Below, piece after piece: positions 15,465-24,386 of a DNA stretch of 64,000 nt. Location: positions 62,001 to 126,000 of the forward strand of contig NZ_JAAAPO010000007.1 in assembly GCF_009909235.1 (NCBI RefSeq), in the 5' to 3' direction. Source of the DNA: Novosphingobium ovatum. Its GTDB lineage: Bacteria > Pseudomonadota > Alphaproteobacteria > Sphingomonadales > Sphingomonadaceae. The translations under genes and the position numbers were made by a program. Positions within the stretch are counted from its first letter, which is position 1. The number at the start of each line of letters is the position of its first letter. Under the pieces are notes generated by a model. It ran no database searches and was not told the origin of the DNA. It worked only from the letters and a program-made list of their open reading frames with translations.

Positions 15465-18140
15465 ATGCGGCCCCTTGTCGACCCGTGGCGGCGATGCCAC
15501 ATGGGTTTGGCGATGGTACGGCCCTCCCCCGATCCCTCCCGCCCGCCGCGTGCCGGCGGCCGACGCCCCCAGCATGACGGCCGGGTAAAGGCGGTGTTGG
15601 GCCCCACCAACACCGGCAAAACCCATCTGGCGATCGAACGGCTGTGCGCCCATTCCTCGGGCGCGATCGGCTTTCCGCTGCGCCTGCTGGCGCGCGAGGT
15701 GTATGAGAAGGTCTGCGCCATCAAGGGCCGCGACCATGTTGCCCTGATCACCGGCGAGGAGCGGATCGAGCCACCCAATGCCCGCTGGCTGCTGTGCACC
15801 GCCGAAGCCATGCCGATCCGGGGCAACGCCAAGAAGGGCGACCGTTTCACCGATCTGGCCTTTGTCGCGCTGGACGAGGCGCAACTGGCCGCCGACCGCG
15901 AGCGCGGCCATGTCTTTACCGACCGCCTGCTGCATGCGCGGGGGCGTGAGGAGACGATGATCCTTGGCTCCTCCGTGCTGGAGCCATTGGTCAAGGCGCT
16001 GGTCCCCGAAGCCGAGATCGTCAGCCGCCCGCGCTTTTCCACGCTGACCCATGCGGGCGCGAAAAAGCTGAGCCGCGTGCCGCCACGCAGCGCCATCGTC
16101 GCCTTCAGCGCCGAGCAGGTGTACGCGGTCGCCGAAATGCTGCGCCGGTTTCGCGGCGGGGCGGCGGTGGTGATGGGGGCGCTCAGCCCCGAAACGCGCA
16201 ACCGTCAGGTCGAACTCTATCAGAACGGCGAGGTCGACTATCTGGTCGCCACCGACGCCATCGGCATGGGGCTGAATCTGGACATCACCCATGTCGCCTT
16301 TGCCGGATTGTCGAAATATGACGGCGTGCGCCAGCGCCGCCTGCTGCCCACCGAAATGGCACAGATCGCCGGGCGCGCCGGGCGACATCAGCGCGATGGC
16401 ACCTTTGGCACGATGTCGGGCACGGGCGGGCATGACGCGGAATTCTCGGACGAAGAGATCTATGCCATCGAGGAGCACCGCTTTGCCCCGCTGACCCGGC
16501 TGTATTGGCGGGAGAGCGATCTGCGGTTTGATTCGATCGCCAGCCTGATCAACGATCTGGAGCGCCCCCCGGCCCACCCCGAACTGATCGCCGCGCCAGA
16601 GGCCATCGATCTGGCCGTGCTGAAGCGCCTGTCGGACGAGGCCGGGATTGCCGACACCCTGCGTGGGCCACCCATGGTGCGGCGCTTCTGGGAGGCCTGC
16701 TCGCTGCCCGATTTCCGGCAGGTGGGGGTGGACGCCCATGCCCGCTTTGTCGCCCGCCTGTGGGAGGAATTGCGCAGCGGCCCGCTGCACCCCGATCACG
16801 CCCCGCGCGCCATCGCCCATCTGGACCATACCGCGGGCGATATCGACACCTTGCAAGGGCGCATTTCGGCCATCCGCAGTTGGTCATACATTACCCAGCG
16901 CGCCGATTGGGTGCCGGCTCGCGATGAAATGGCCGCCCGCGCCCGCGCCGTCGAACAACGCCTGTCCGATGCCTTGCACGCCCGCCTGACCGAACGTTTC
17001 GTCAACCGCCGCACCGCCGTCCTGATGCGCAAGCTGGGTGGGCAGGACGCGGGACTGCTCTCGGTCCGTCTGTCGGGCGACACGGTGCTGGTCGAGGATG
17101 AGGCGATTGGCGAGCTGTCCGGTTTCCGCTTTCGCGTTGATCCGGCAGCGCGCGCGGGGGACACCAAACTGTTGCTGGCCGCCGCGGACAAGCATCTGCC
17201 CGAACTGGTGGCGGGCCGCGCGCGCGACCTGATGGCGGCGCTGGCGGGCGGGGATGACGCGGGCCTGTCGCTGGGTGGTGGCGTTGTGCTGTGGCATGGC
17301 GAGGCGATCGCCCGCCTGCATCGCGGCAAATCGGCGCTGACGCCGGGGCTGGTGGCAACGCCCTTGCTGGACCGTCTGGCGGCCCCCTTGCGCGCCGAAT
17401 TGATCGCCGCGCTGGAAGGCTGGCTGGCGCGGCAATTGCGCCCGCTGGCCCCGCTGGCCCGGATCGAGGCGGCCAGTCTGGCGGAACAGAGCGGCCCTGC
17501 CCTGCGCGCGCTGCTGATTCGCCTGATCGATGGCGGGGGCATGACGGCGCGTATCGGTTCGGGGCTGGAGGCACTGGACAAGGGCCAGCGCGACACCTTG
17601 CGCCGGTTGGGGGTGCGGATCGGCACGCTGGACCTGTTCTGCCCCGCGCTGGTCAAGGCGCGCCCGCTGGCGCTGTGGCGGGAACTGACCGGGGCCGATG
17701 GCGCAATCGCCACGCCCATGGCGCCGATCCTGCCGATGGCAGGAACGCAGGAGGCTCCTTTGGCCTATCGCCGGTTGGGCGCGCAGGCGATCCGCATCGA
17801 CCGCGCCGAAGACCTGTTGCGCGCCGCACATGAGGCCCGCGCCGCCCAACCGGGCCGCGCCTTCCGGCTGGACCCGGCGGCGGCGGTGAAAATGGGGCTT
17901 ACGACCAAGGCCTATGCCCATTTGTTGCGGATGGGCGGGTTCCGGCCAATCATGCCACGCGCGCTGGACGCTGCCGCCCATGGCCCGCCCGCGCCGCTGG
18001 TCTGGCGCTGGCAACCGCCGCGCGACACCGCCCCGCCGCCCCCAGCCCCAAAGGGCAAACCGGGCCGCAACCCCCAACGCGCGCCCGACTCTCCCACGCC
18101 ATCAGGCCATTTTGCCGCGCTGGCGGCGCTGGTGGCATAG
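15465..18140 (+). CDS. Suv3-like superfamily 2 RNA helicase
   Basis: About 891 residues resembling the mitochondrial Suv3 helicase, common in alphaproteobacteria. The helicase core is at 20-400: Walker A GPTNTGKTH, Walker B variant DEAQ, VATDAIGMGLNLD, and motif VI QIAGRAGRH. A helical middle region and a long Ala-rich C-terminal extension (400-850) follow, ending in a Pro-rich basic tail (PPPPAPKGKPGRNPQ). In mitochondria Suv3 works with PNPase in RNA turnover; the bacterial role is less clear. The ATG at 15465 has AGGG six bases upstream; later ATGs at 15501 and 15513 are possible. The S4-domain gene starts three bases after its stop. Confidence 0.85.
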   Translation: MRPLVDPWRRCHMGLAMVRPSPDPSRPPRAGGRRPQHDGRVKAVLGPTNTGKTHLAIERLCAHSSGAIGFPLRLLAREVYEKVCAIKGRDHVALITGEERIEPPNARWLLCTAEAMPIRGNAKKGDRFTDLAFVALDEAQLAADRERGHVFTDRLLHARGREETMILGSSVLEPLVKALVPEAEIVSRPRFSTLTHAGAKKLSRVPPRSAIVAFSAEQVYAVAEMLRRFRGGAAVVMGALSPETRNRQVELYQNGEVDYLVATDAIGMGLNLDITHVAFAGLSKYDGVRQRRLLPTEMAQIAGRAGRHQRDGTFGTMSGTGGHDAEFSDEEIYAIEEHRFAPLTRLYWRESDLRFDSIASLINDLERPPAHPELIAAPEAIDLAVLKRLSDEAGIADTLRGPPMVRRFWEACSLPDFRQVGVDAHARFVARLWEELRSGPLHPDHAPRAIAHLDHTAGDIDTLQGRISAIRSWSYITQRADWVPARDEMAARARAVEQRLSDALHARLTERFVNRRTAVLMRKLGGQDAGLLSVRLSGDTVLVEDEAIGELSGFRFRVDPAARAGDTKLLLAAADKHLPELVAGRARDLMAALAGGDDAGLSLGGGVVLWHGEAIARLHRGKSALTPGLVATPLLDRLAAPLRAELIAALEGWLARQLRPLAPLARIEAASLAEQSGPALRALLIRLIDGGGMTARIGSGLEALDKGQRDTLRRLGVRIGTLDLFCPALVKARPLALWRELTGADGAIATPMAPILPMAGTQEAPLAYRRLGAQAIRIDRAEDLLRAAHEARAAQPGRAFRLDPAAAVKMGLTTKAYAHLLRMGGFRPIMPRALDAAAHGPPAPLVWRWQPPRDTAPPPPAPKGKPGRNPQRAPDSPTPSGHFAALAALVA

Positions 18141-18142
18141 GG

Positions 18143-18487
18143 ATGCGCCCCGGCCCCGGCGCCAAGCCGCCCGCCCCTGCCCCCCGGCCCAGCCTGCGAA
18201 TCGATAAATTGCTGTGGTTTCTGCGCCTGGCAAAATCCCGCGCGGCCGCGCAGGATTGGGTGGAACAAGGCCATATCCGCCTGAACGGACGGCGCGTAGA
18301 GCGCAGTTCTGCGGCCATTTGTGCCGATGATGTGCTGGTCCTGCCGCTGCCTTCGGGGGTGCGGGTAATCCGCATTCTGGCCCTGCCCAACCGGCGCGGA
18401 CCAGCCCCAGAAGCACAAAGCGTGTATCGGGTGCTTGACGAGACGCGCCTTTCCCCCGTAGCAGCGACCCAGTTTCCATCTGGCTGA
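18143..18487 (+). CDS. S4 domain RNA-binding protein (Hsp15-like)
   Basis: A 114-residue protein with an S4 domain at about 18-65 ([20 protein letters not shown], then [14 protein letters not shown]). It resembles Hsp15, which recycles stalled 50S subunits with attached peptidyl-tRNA in E. coli. A Pro-rich leader precedes the domain. The start lies two bases after the helicase stop, so the two RNA-related genes form one operon. fdxA follows 17 bases later and may be co-transcribed. Confidence 0.87.
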   Translation: MRPGPGAKPPAPAPRPSLRIDKLLWFLRLAKSRAAAQDWVEQGHIRLNGRRVERSSAAICADDVLVLPLPSGVRVIRILALPNRRGPAPEAQSVYRVLDETRLSPVAATQFPSG

Positions 18488-18504
18488 TAAGGGGATTTGC
18501 AGCC

Positions 18505-18843
18505 ATGACCTATGTCGTCACCGACGCCTGTATCCGCTGCAAATACATGGATTGCGTCGAAGTATGCCCTGTGGACTGCTTCTACGAGGGCGAAAACATG
18601 CTGGTGATCAACCCCAGCGAATGCATTGACTGTGGCGTGTGCGAGCCGGAATGCCCGGCCGAAGCCATCCTGCCCGACACCGAAAGCGGTATCGAGCAGT
18701 GGATGGAGCTGAACGCCAAGTTCTCGGCGGAATGGCCCAACATCACCGCCAAGAAGGAAGCCCCTGCCGACGCCGATGACATGAAGGGCGTCGAAGGCAA
18801 GTTCGAGAAGTTCTTCTCGGAAGCGCCGGGCGAAGGCGACTGA
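18505..18843 (+). CDS. fdxA: Seven-iron ferredoxin FdxA
   Basis: A 112-residue ferredoxin with two clusters. [17 protein letters not shown] and [12 protein letters not shown] supply ligands for a [3Fe-4S] and a [4Fe-4S] centre, the usual FdxA pattern. The C-terminal half is the acidic, Lys/Glu-rich extension of the Azotobacter FdI type. Soluble electron carrier; partners unknown. It is the last gene before a strong terminator (18945-18989) and precedes carD. Confidence 0.95.
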   Translation: MTYVVTDACIRCKYMDCVEVCPVDCFYEGENMLVINPSECIDCGVCEPECPAEAILPDTESGIEQWMELNAKFSAEWPNITAKKEAPADADDMKGVEGKFEKFFSEAPGEGD

Positions 18844-18944
18844 TCTTCCGGGCGCGGAGGCGGCGCGGCAATCAGCCGCCCGCGCCGCGCCACCGGACAT
18901 AGGGCGGGCCTGTTCCGCCGCGGCATCGGCCGCATTTCTGTCTG

Positions 18945-18989
18945 CCAGAGGCGGGAGTCGCACGCGCGATTCTCGCCTCTGGTAATTTT
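18945..18989 (+). terminator. Rho-independent terminator after fdxA
   Basis: A long hairpin: CCAGAGGCG (18945-18953) pairs with CGCCTCTGG (18974-18982), extended inward by a GU-tolerant stem around GAGTCGC, followed by TAATTTT. Confidence 0.8.
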
Positions 18990-19004
18990 GTTACCGGCGT
19001 GTTA

Positions 19005-19010
19005 TATAAT
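19005..19010 (+). promoter_or_regulatory. Candidate -10 element for carD
   Basis: TATAAT, an exact -10 hexamer and rare in this GC-rich sequence, lies just after the fdxA terminator. No matching -35 is visible at 16-18 bases, so it may depend on an activator. Confidence 0.45.
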
Positions 19011-19240
19011 GTCCCAGCCGGGCAGCGTCGGGGCCCTCACCCGCCTGCCTGACGTCGCCGTTAACCAGGGCCAATACCGGGTCGAACCCTCAGACCATGA
19101 AAGGCAAAGTCGCAAGCCACGGTTGATGCACCCATCACACCGACACAGGGTTTGGCGTCGATTCGCCATGCCCGCCGCCGGTGTCTGCATTGTTCCACGG
19201 GCTGTTCTCCTGCGATTTTGGCCGAGCGAAAGGACGATAG

Positions 19241-19774
19241 ATGACCGCCAAGGCTCACGCCTTCGAAGTTGGAGATTACGTCGTTTACCCGAAGCACGGG
19301 GTTGGCCGCGTGATGGAACTGCTGGAGCAGGAAATCGCCGGCATGAAGATGGAACTCTATGTGCTGCGGTTCGAAAAGGAACGCATGACCCTGCGCGTCC
19401 CCGTGAACAAGGTTGAAGCCATCGGCATGCGCAAGCTGTCGAGCGACAAGACCCTGCGCGAGGCGCTGGACACCCTGAAGGGCAAGCCCAAGGTCAAGCG
19501 CACCATGTGGTCGCGCCGCGCGCAGGAATACGAAGCGAAGATCAACTCTGGCGATCTGGTTTCGATCGCCGAGGTGACTCGCGATCTGTTCCGTGCCGAC
19601 GACCAGCCCGAGCAGTCCTATTCCGAGCGTCAGATCTTTGAAGCCGCCAGCAGCCGTCTGGCGCGCGAACTGGCCGCCATGGAAAAGACCGACGAACTGG
19701 CCGCGCTGCAAAAGATCCTGGCGATCCTGAACGAGCACGCGCCGAAATATTACGAGGCTGCCGCCGCCGTTTAA
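19241..19774 (+). CDS. carD: CarD family transcriptional regulator
   Basis: A 177-residue CarD/CdnL protein. The N-terminal Tudor-like RNA-polymerase interaction domain (residues 6-65) starts AFEVGDYVVYPKHGVGRV; the C-terminal helical DNA-binding domain includes MWSRRAQEYEAKINSGD and SERQIFEAASSRLARELA. CarD proteins bind the RNAP beta subunit and stabilise open complexes, especially at rRNA promoters and those lacking T at -7. The gene is monocistronic, with a long leader and a hairpin terminator at 19819-19851. Start: ATG after GAAAGGACG. Confidence 0.95.
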   Translation: MTAKAHAFEVGDYVVYPKHGVGRVMELLEQEIAGMKMELYVLRFEKERMTLRVPVNKVEAIGMRKLSSDKTLREALDTLKGKPKVKRTMWSRRAQEYEAKINSGDLVSIAEVTRDLFRADDQPEQSYSERQIFEAASSRLARELAAMEKTDELAALQKILAILNEHAPKYYEAAAAV

Positions 19775-19818
19775 GCGCAGCCTTGGCCCCGCCATCGCGG
19801 GACAACGCTTACAGCGAG

Positions 19819-19851
19819 AAAGGGCCGTCCTGAAAGGGGCGGCCCTTTTTT
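19819..19851 (+). terminator. Rho-independent terminator after carD
   Basis: AAGGGCCG pairs with CGGCCCTT, extended by TCC/GGG pairing around a short loop, followed by a T6 tract. Confidence 0.85.
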
Positions 19852-19930
19852 GCGCGCGCCGTTTGCGCCTGCCGGGCTTGCGCACAGGCGGATGGTGTAT
19901 TACCATGACAACACACGTCGGGAGGGCCCT

Positions 19931-20659
19931 ATGGATTTTCGCCGCTATCTGTCGCGTCTGGCGCCGGTTCTGGGGGCCGGCCTGCTGCTGTCAGCCTGTG
20001 ACAAGCACACCGACATCTCGATCAACGGTGACACCGGCAAACCCCTGAGCGAAGTGGACCTGACCACTGCCCCGGCCAAGGCGGTGGTGCTGTTTGGCCC
20101 CGACACGGTGCGCATCCATCGCGGCGATCGCCTGACCGTCACGGTCGAGGGCGGCCCGGCACAGGTCGATCTCCTGCGCTTTACCTATCAGGCCGGGACG
20201 CTGGGCATCCTGCGCCGCCCGGGAAGCAATGGCGCGCCGCTGACCATTGATGTCACCATGCCCGCCCCCGAAATGCTGACGATGACCGGATCGGGCCAGA
20301 TCATCGCCGATGCGCTGGCCAGCGACGCCACGGTGGTGATCGGCGGATCGGGCAATATCGACACGCCACAGGTGGCCGCGCAAAAGCTGTCGGTGAATGT
20401 CGCGGGCAGCGGCCATTACCGCGCGCATGGCACGGTGGGGCAGCTTTCCATGAACATCGCGGGGACGGGGGGCGCGGATCTGCCAACGCTGCGCGCCGAC
20501 AAGGCCGAGGTGAACATCATGGGCACCGGCGATGTCGCGCTGGCCTCTGACGGGGTGGTAGAGGGCAATATCATGGGCACAGGCACCCTGCGCGTCATTG
20601 GCAAGGCCACGTGCAAACCCAATGTCATGGGCACGGGCAAGGTGGTCTGTCAGCCGTAA
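19931..20659 (+). CDS. DUF2807 (head GIN domain) lipoprotein
   Basis: A 242-residue predicted lipoprotein. The signal peptide ends in the lipobox LLLSAC, with the acylated cysteine at residue 23. The rest is a DUF2807 auto-transporter-adhesin-like beta-solenoid with degenerate Gly-rich repeats: MTGSGQI, IGGSGNI, VAGSGHY, IAGTGGA, and the thrice-repeated IMGTG/VMGTG. Role unknown; such proteins sit in the envelope. The ATG at 19931 has GGAGGG ten bases upstream and yields the signal peptide. It stands between the carD terminator and the convergent tsaC gene. Confidence 0.85.
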   Translation: MDFRRYLSRLAPVLGAGLLLSACDKHTDISINGDTGKPLSEVDLTTAPAKAVVLFGPDTVRIHRGDRLTVTVEGGPAQVDLLRFTYQAGTLGILRRPGSNGAPLTIDVTMPAPEMLTMTGSGQIIADALASDATVVIGGSGNIDTPQVAAQKLSVNVAGSGHYRAHGTVGQLSMNIAGTGGADLPTLRADKAEVNIMGTGDVALASDGVVEGNIMGTGTLRVIGKATCKPNVMGTGKVVCQP

Positions 20660-20686
20660 ATCACGCCGCCGCGCGGTGCAGGCCGT

Positions 20687-21634
20687 TTACGCCGCCGCGC
20701 GGCGTAAGCGGTCATTGATCGCCGCGCCAATCCCGGCATCCGGCACCGGCGCCACCGCCACCCGCGCCCGCCCCGAAGCAGCCGCGGCATGCAGCGCAGC
20801 GTACAAATGCGCCGCCGCCTGTGCCAGATCGCCATCAGCCGACAGGCAATAATCCCCCGCCACCGCGCCAAAACCGATGTGGAATTCCTCCGCATCCGCC
20901 GTCAGTGCGTTCAGCCGCACCGGCTTTCCCGGGGCATAATGGCTGGTCATCTGGCCGGGCGCCTCGATCCGGTTGGACGAGGGCGCGTCGCCCCCCTGCC
21001 CGATCACCGCCGCGATGGCATCGGCCGTGATCGGGCCGGGGCGCAACACCTGCCACCCGCCCTCGGCACGCAGGGCAATGATGGTCGATTCAATCCCGTC
21101 CGGGCAATCTCCGCCATCAACGATCAGACCAACCCGCCCCCCCAGCGAGGCCGCCACATGCGCGGCGCAGGTGGGCGACACGCCGCCACTGGCATTGGCC
21201 GAAGGCGCGGCCAGCGCCAGCCCCGATTCGCGCAGGATCTGGCGCATCACCCGATGCGCCGGGCAACGGATGGCAATGGTGGGCAGCCCCGCCGTCACCG
21301 CTGCCGCCACCATTGCCCCTTCGCGCCGGGGCAGCACCATGGTCAGCGGACCGGGCCAGAACGCATCGGCCAACACCCGCGCCCGCGCGTCCACCAGCGC
21401 CAATTGTTCCGCCCCCGCCAGATCGGCCACATGCACGATTAACGGATTGAAATCCGGCCGTCCCTTTGCCCGATAGATCGCCGCGACCGATTCATCCCGA
21501 TCCGCCCGCGCCGCCAATCCATAGACCGTCTCGGTCGGGACCGCGACCAACGCCCCGGCGCGCAAGGCCGCCACCGCCGCCGCGATGCCTTCACCGTCTG
21601 CCGGAACAATTTGCGCGGGAACATTGTCGCTCAT
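20687..21634 (-). CDS. tsaC: L-threonylcarbamoyladenylate synthase (TsaC/Sua5, long form)
   Basis: Makes threonylcarbamoyl-AMP from threonine, bicarbonate and ATP, the first step of tRNA t6A37 modification. The YrdC domain (1-205) shows VPTETVYGLAARA, KGRPDFNPLIVHV, FWPGPLTMVL and APSANASGGVSPT. The C-terminal Sua5 domain (about 220-315) begins at APGQMTSHYAPGKPVRL, so this is the two-domain Sua5 type. Start ATG at 21634, about 95 bases from the divergent acyl-CoA dehydrogenase gene. Confidence 0.94.
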   Translation of the reverse strand: MSDNVPAQIVPADGEGIAAAVAALRAGALVAVPTETVYGLAARADRDESVAAIYRAKGRPDFNPLIVHVADLAGAEQLALVDARARVLADAFWPGPLTMVLPRREGAMVAAAVTAGLPTIAIRCPAHRVMRQILRESGLALAAPSANASGGVSPTCAAHVAASLGGRVGLIVDGGDCPDGIESTIIALRAEGGWQVLRPGPITADAIAAVIGQGGDAPSSNRIEAPGQMTSHYAPGKPVRLNALTADAEEFHIGFGAVAGDYCLSADGDLAQAAAHLYAALHAAAASGRARVAVAPVPDAGIGAAINDRLRRAAA

Positions 21635-21729
21635 GGGGCTTGGCTATAGGCGCGCAGACGATAAAGCCAAGCAAAAGGCGCGCCCGCATTGTCCCGATTA
21701 GCCACGGCGCGCGCAGAGGACGACAGACC

Positions 21730-23466
21730 ATGCCCTATACCGCTCCGGTTGCCGATCAGATCCTGGCCATGCGCGTGTGCGCGGGTGTTGACGCGCTGGC
21801 CGCGCACGAACGCTTTGCCAGCCTGTCCCCCGATCTGGTCGAGGCCTTGGCCGAGGGAATCGGCGCGCTGGCGAGCGGCGAATGGGCGCCGCTGGACCGG
21901 GTGGGCGACCAACAGGGCGCGGTACAGGACGGGCATGAGGTCCACCTGCCCGATGGCTTTGCCGCGGCCTATCGCGCCTATGTCGAGGCCGGGTGGAACT
22001 CCATCGCCGGGGCCGAGGAGTTTGGCGGTCAGGGCCTGCCCTTTACACTGGCGGCCTGTGTGCTGGAATCGCTGGGCGGCGCGAATATGGCATTCAGCCT
22101 GTTGCCGATGCTGACCGTCGGCGCGATCGAGGCCTTGCACCACCACGGCAGCGACGCGCAAAAGGCGATGTACCTGCCCAAGCTGATCAGCGGCGAATGG
22201 TCGGGCACGATGAACCTGACCGAACCGCAGGCGGGCAGCGATGTGGGTGCCCTGCGCGCCACCGCCGCCCCCATCACCGAAGGCCCCCATGCGGGCAAAT
22301 GGCGCATCACCGGCACCAAGATCTTCATCACCTGGGGTGAGCATGATCTGGTCGAGAACATCATCCATCTGGTGCTGGCCCGCACGCCGGGTGCTCCGGC
22401 CGGATCGCGCGGGATTTCGCTGTTTGTCGTGCCCAAATTCCATGTGAACGCCGATGGCACGCCGGGCGCGCGCAATGACGTCAATGTCGTCTCTCTGGAG
22501 CACAAGCTGGGCATCCATGCCTCGCCCACCTGCGTCATGGGTTTTGGCGAAAACGGCGAATGCATCGGCGAAATGGTCGGCGCGGAGAATGCCGGGCTGA
22601 AGGCGATGTTCACGATGATGAACTCGGCCCGGATCAACGTGGGGTCGCAGGGCGTACAGGTGGCCGAGGCCGCGTGGCAAAAGGCCCGCGATTACGCCCA
22701 GACCCGCGTGCAATCCGCCCGCGCCGGCAGCCCCGACAAGACTCCGGTGGCGATCATCGAACACCCCGACATGCGCCGTATGCTGATGCGGATGCGCGCC
22801 CTGACCGAAGGCGCGCGGGCGCTGCTCTATACCACGGCGGGCTGTGTGGATCGCGGCGCGCTGGGCGATACGGCGGCGCAGGCGCGGGCCGATGTGCTGG
22901 TGCCGATGCTCAAGGCCTGGGGCACCGACATCGGTGAAGAGGTCGCCAGCCTTGGGATTCAGGTCCACGGCGGCATGGGCTTTATGGAGGAAACCGGCGC
23001 GGCCCAGCATTACCGCGACATCCGCATCGCCGCCATTTACGAAGGCACAAACGGCATTCAGGCCGCCGATCTGGTCACGCGCAAGCTGGGGCTGGAGGGC
23101 GGCGCGGTGCTGCTGACCCTGCTGGCCGAGATCGAGGCTGATTGCGCCGATGCGCCCCAGATCGCCGCGCTGGCCCGTGATTGCGCCGATGTGGCGCGCT
23201 GGATGATCGATGGCGCAGCGCTGGACGCGCGTCTGGCGGGCAGTGTGCCTTTCCTGAAGATGTGCGCGGTGGCCGTGGCCGGGTGGCAATTGCAGCGCAT
23301 GGCGCGGGTGGCCGACACCGCCACCGGCGACATCCCCCGGACCAAGCCCGTTGTCGCCCAATGGTTTGCCGCCAATATCGCGCCAGAGGCGGCCGGGCAA
23401 AAGGCGCTTGCCATGGGCGGGGCCGATTTGCTCTACGCGCTGGATGCCGCAACGCTGGCCAGCTAA
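21730..23466 (+). CDS. Acyl-CoA dehydrogenase (long, DmdC/FadE-like)
   Basis: FAD-dependent alpha,beta-dehydrogenase of 578 residues. The long form carries an extra C-terminal domain, as in FadE5 or methylmercaptopropionyl-CoA dehydrogenases. Visible motifs are the flavin site NLTEPQAGSDVGALR, KIFITWGEHD, FTMMNSARINVGSQGV, QVHGGMGFMEETGAAQHYRD and the catalytic glutamate in IYEGTNGIQ. The substrate chain cannot be told. The ATG at 21730 gives the family-typical start MPYTAPVADQ; the frame is open further upstream but that part is antisense to tsaC. The DUF815 gene follows 25 bases later. Confidence 0.93.
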   Translation: MPYTAPVADQILAMRVCAGVDALAAHERFASLSPDLVEALAEGIGALASGEWAPLDRVGDQQGAVQDGHEVHLPDGFAAAYRAYVEAGWNSIAGAEEFGGQGLPFTLAACVLESLGGANMAFSLLPMLTVGAIEALHHHGSDAQKAMYLPKLISGEWSGTMNLTEPQAGSDVGALRATAAPITEGPHAGKWRITGTKIFITWGEHDLVENIIHLVLARTPGAPAGSRGISLFVVPKFHVNADGTPGARNDVNVVSLEHKLGIHASPTCVMGFGENGECIGEMVGAENAGLKAMFTMMNSARINVGSQGVQVAEAAWQKARDYAQTRVQSARAGSPDKTPVAIIEHPDMRRMLMRMRALTEGARALLYTTAGCVDRGALGDTAAQARADVLVPMLKAWGTDIGEEVASLGIQVHGGMGFMEETGAAQHYRDIRIAAIYEGTNGIQAADLVTRKLGLEGGAVLLTLLAEIEADCADAPQIAALARDCADVARWMIDGAALDARLAGSVPFLKMCAVAVAGWQLQRMARVADTATGDIPRTKPVVAQWFAANIAPEAAGQKALAMGGADLLYALDAATLAS

Positions 23467-23491
23467 GGCGGGCCGCATCCACATAGGGTAA

Positions 23492-24322
23492 ATGATGACC
23501 GATCAGGGCGAACCTTTGGCCCGTATTGCCGATGCGTTGGAACGGCTGATTCCCGCGCCGGTTCCTGCCGTCGACTGGCTGGCGCACCCCGCCTATGTCT
23601 GGGATGGGCGCGCCGCACGGGCGGTGGCGCGGTTTTCCGCCCCCGCGCTGGACCAATTGCGCGGCATTGATCAACAAAAGGCCATGGTGGTGGGCAATGT
23701 CGCCCGTCTGGCGGCGGGCCATGCGGCGCATGACATGTTGCTATGGGGATCGCGCGGCATGGGCAAATCGGCGCTGACCCGGGCCGCCATTTGCGCGGCA
23801 CAGGCCGATGCCCCCGGCTCCATCGCGCTGGTTCAGGTCTCACCCGAAGCGCTCTCCACACTGGCGGGACTGTTCGTCACGCTGGGCGAGATCGACCGCC
23901 GCTTTCTGGTGTTCATAGACGATCTGGGGTTTGAGGAAGGCGATTCCTCTGGCCCGCGCGCCCTGCGGTCATGGCTGGAAGGCGGGGTAGAGGCCCGCCC
24001 CGCCAATGTCCGCCTAGCCGTCACGTCCAACCGCCGCGCCATCGTCGCGCGCAATCTGTCGGAACAGGACGACCCGATCAACCCGCGCGATGTGGTGGAT
24101 GACCGTCTGGCGCTGGCCGATCGCTTTGGCCTGTCAATCGGCTTCCACGCCTGCGATCAGGACACCTATCTGGCGATCATTACCGGCTATGCCGATGCGC
24201 TGGGCCTGACGTGGGATGCCCATGACGCGCTGGAATGGAGCAAGCGCCGTGGGGGCCGCTCTGGGCGCATTGCGTGGCATTATGTCACCGAACTGGCCGG
24301 GCGGGCCGGACGCGCTCTGTAA
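23492..24322 (+). CDS. DUF815 family P-loop ATPase
   Basis: A 276-residue AAA+-like ATPase of the DUF815 family. Walker A is LLWGSRGMGKSALTRA near residue 88; Walker B is FLVFIDDLGFEEGD near 143. An arginine-rich sensor region, VTSNRRAIVARN, follows. Members are widespread and uncharacterised; similarity to DnaC/IstB-like loaders is often noted. Two adjacent ATGs (23492, 23495) serve equally as start. No substrate is indicated by the neighbours. A GC-rich hairpin follows at 24341-24362. Confidence 0.8.
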   Translation: MMTDQGEPLARIADALERLIPAPVPAVDWLAHPAYVWDGRAARAVARFSAPALDQLRGIDQQKAMVVGNVARLAAGHAAHDMLLWGSRGMGKSALTRAAICAAQADAPGSIALVQVSPEALSTLAGLFVTLGEIDRRFLVFIDDLGFEEGDSSGPRALRSWLEGGVEARPANVRLAVTSNRRAIVARNLSEQDDPINPRDVVDDRLALADRFGLSIGFHACDQDTYLAIITGYADALGLTWDAHDALEWSKRRGGRSGRIAWHYVTELAGRAGRAL

Positions 24323-24340
24323 CGCCCGCAAAACGCAAAA

Positions 24341-24362
24341 GGCGGGGGTTTGCGCCCCCGCC
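24341..24362. terminator. Hairpin between convergent DUF815 and sorbosone dehydrogenase-like genes
   Basis: GGCGGGGG (24341-24348) pairs with CCCCCGCC (24355-24362) around a six-base loop. The T tract is weak, but the location between convergent genes supports termination in both directions. Confidence 0.6.
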
Positions 24363-24386
24363 CCTTACATCACACCTGTCCGTCGA

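Larger units (their letters stand above)
18844..19240 (+). promoter_or_regulatory. fdxA-carD intergenic region: terminator, promoter and long carD leader
   Basis: A 397-base non-coding stretch. The first 100 bases are GC-rich with no clear signal, then comes the fdxA terminator (18945-18989). A perfect -10 hexamer TATAAT sits at 19005-19010 without a good -35. If used, it gives a carD leader of about 225 bases. A TTAACC half-site lies near 19061. I found no tRNA or known riboswitch in the leader. Confidence 0.5.

Noticed and set aside
15360..16856. A 500-residue N-terminal extension of the minus-strand M23 peptidase
   Set aside because: This part is antisense to the clearly real helicase gene; a TTG with a ribosome binding site at 15359 gives a sensible start.
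19070..19110. A tRNA-like T-arm (GGGTCGAACCC) in the carD leader
   Set aside because: Lacks the TTCRA loop sequence, and I could not build acceptor or anticodon arms around it.
20608..20620. A CACGTG in the DUF2807 lipoprotein gene as another parS
   Set aside because: The flanks (GGCCACGTGCAAA) do not match the parS arms.
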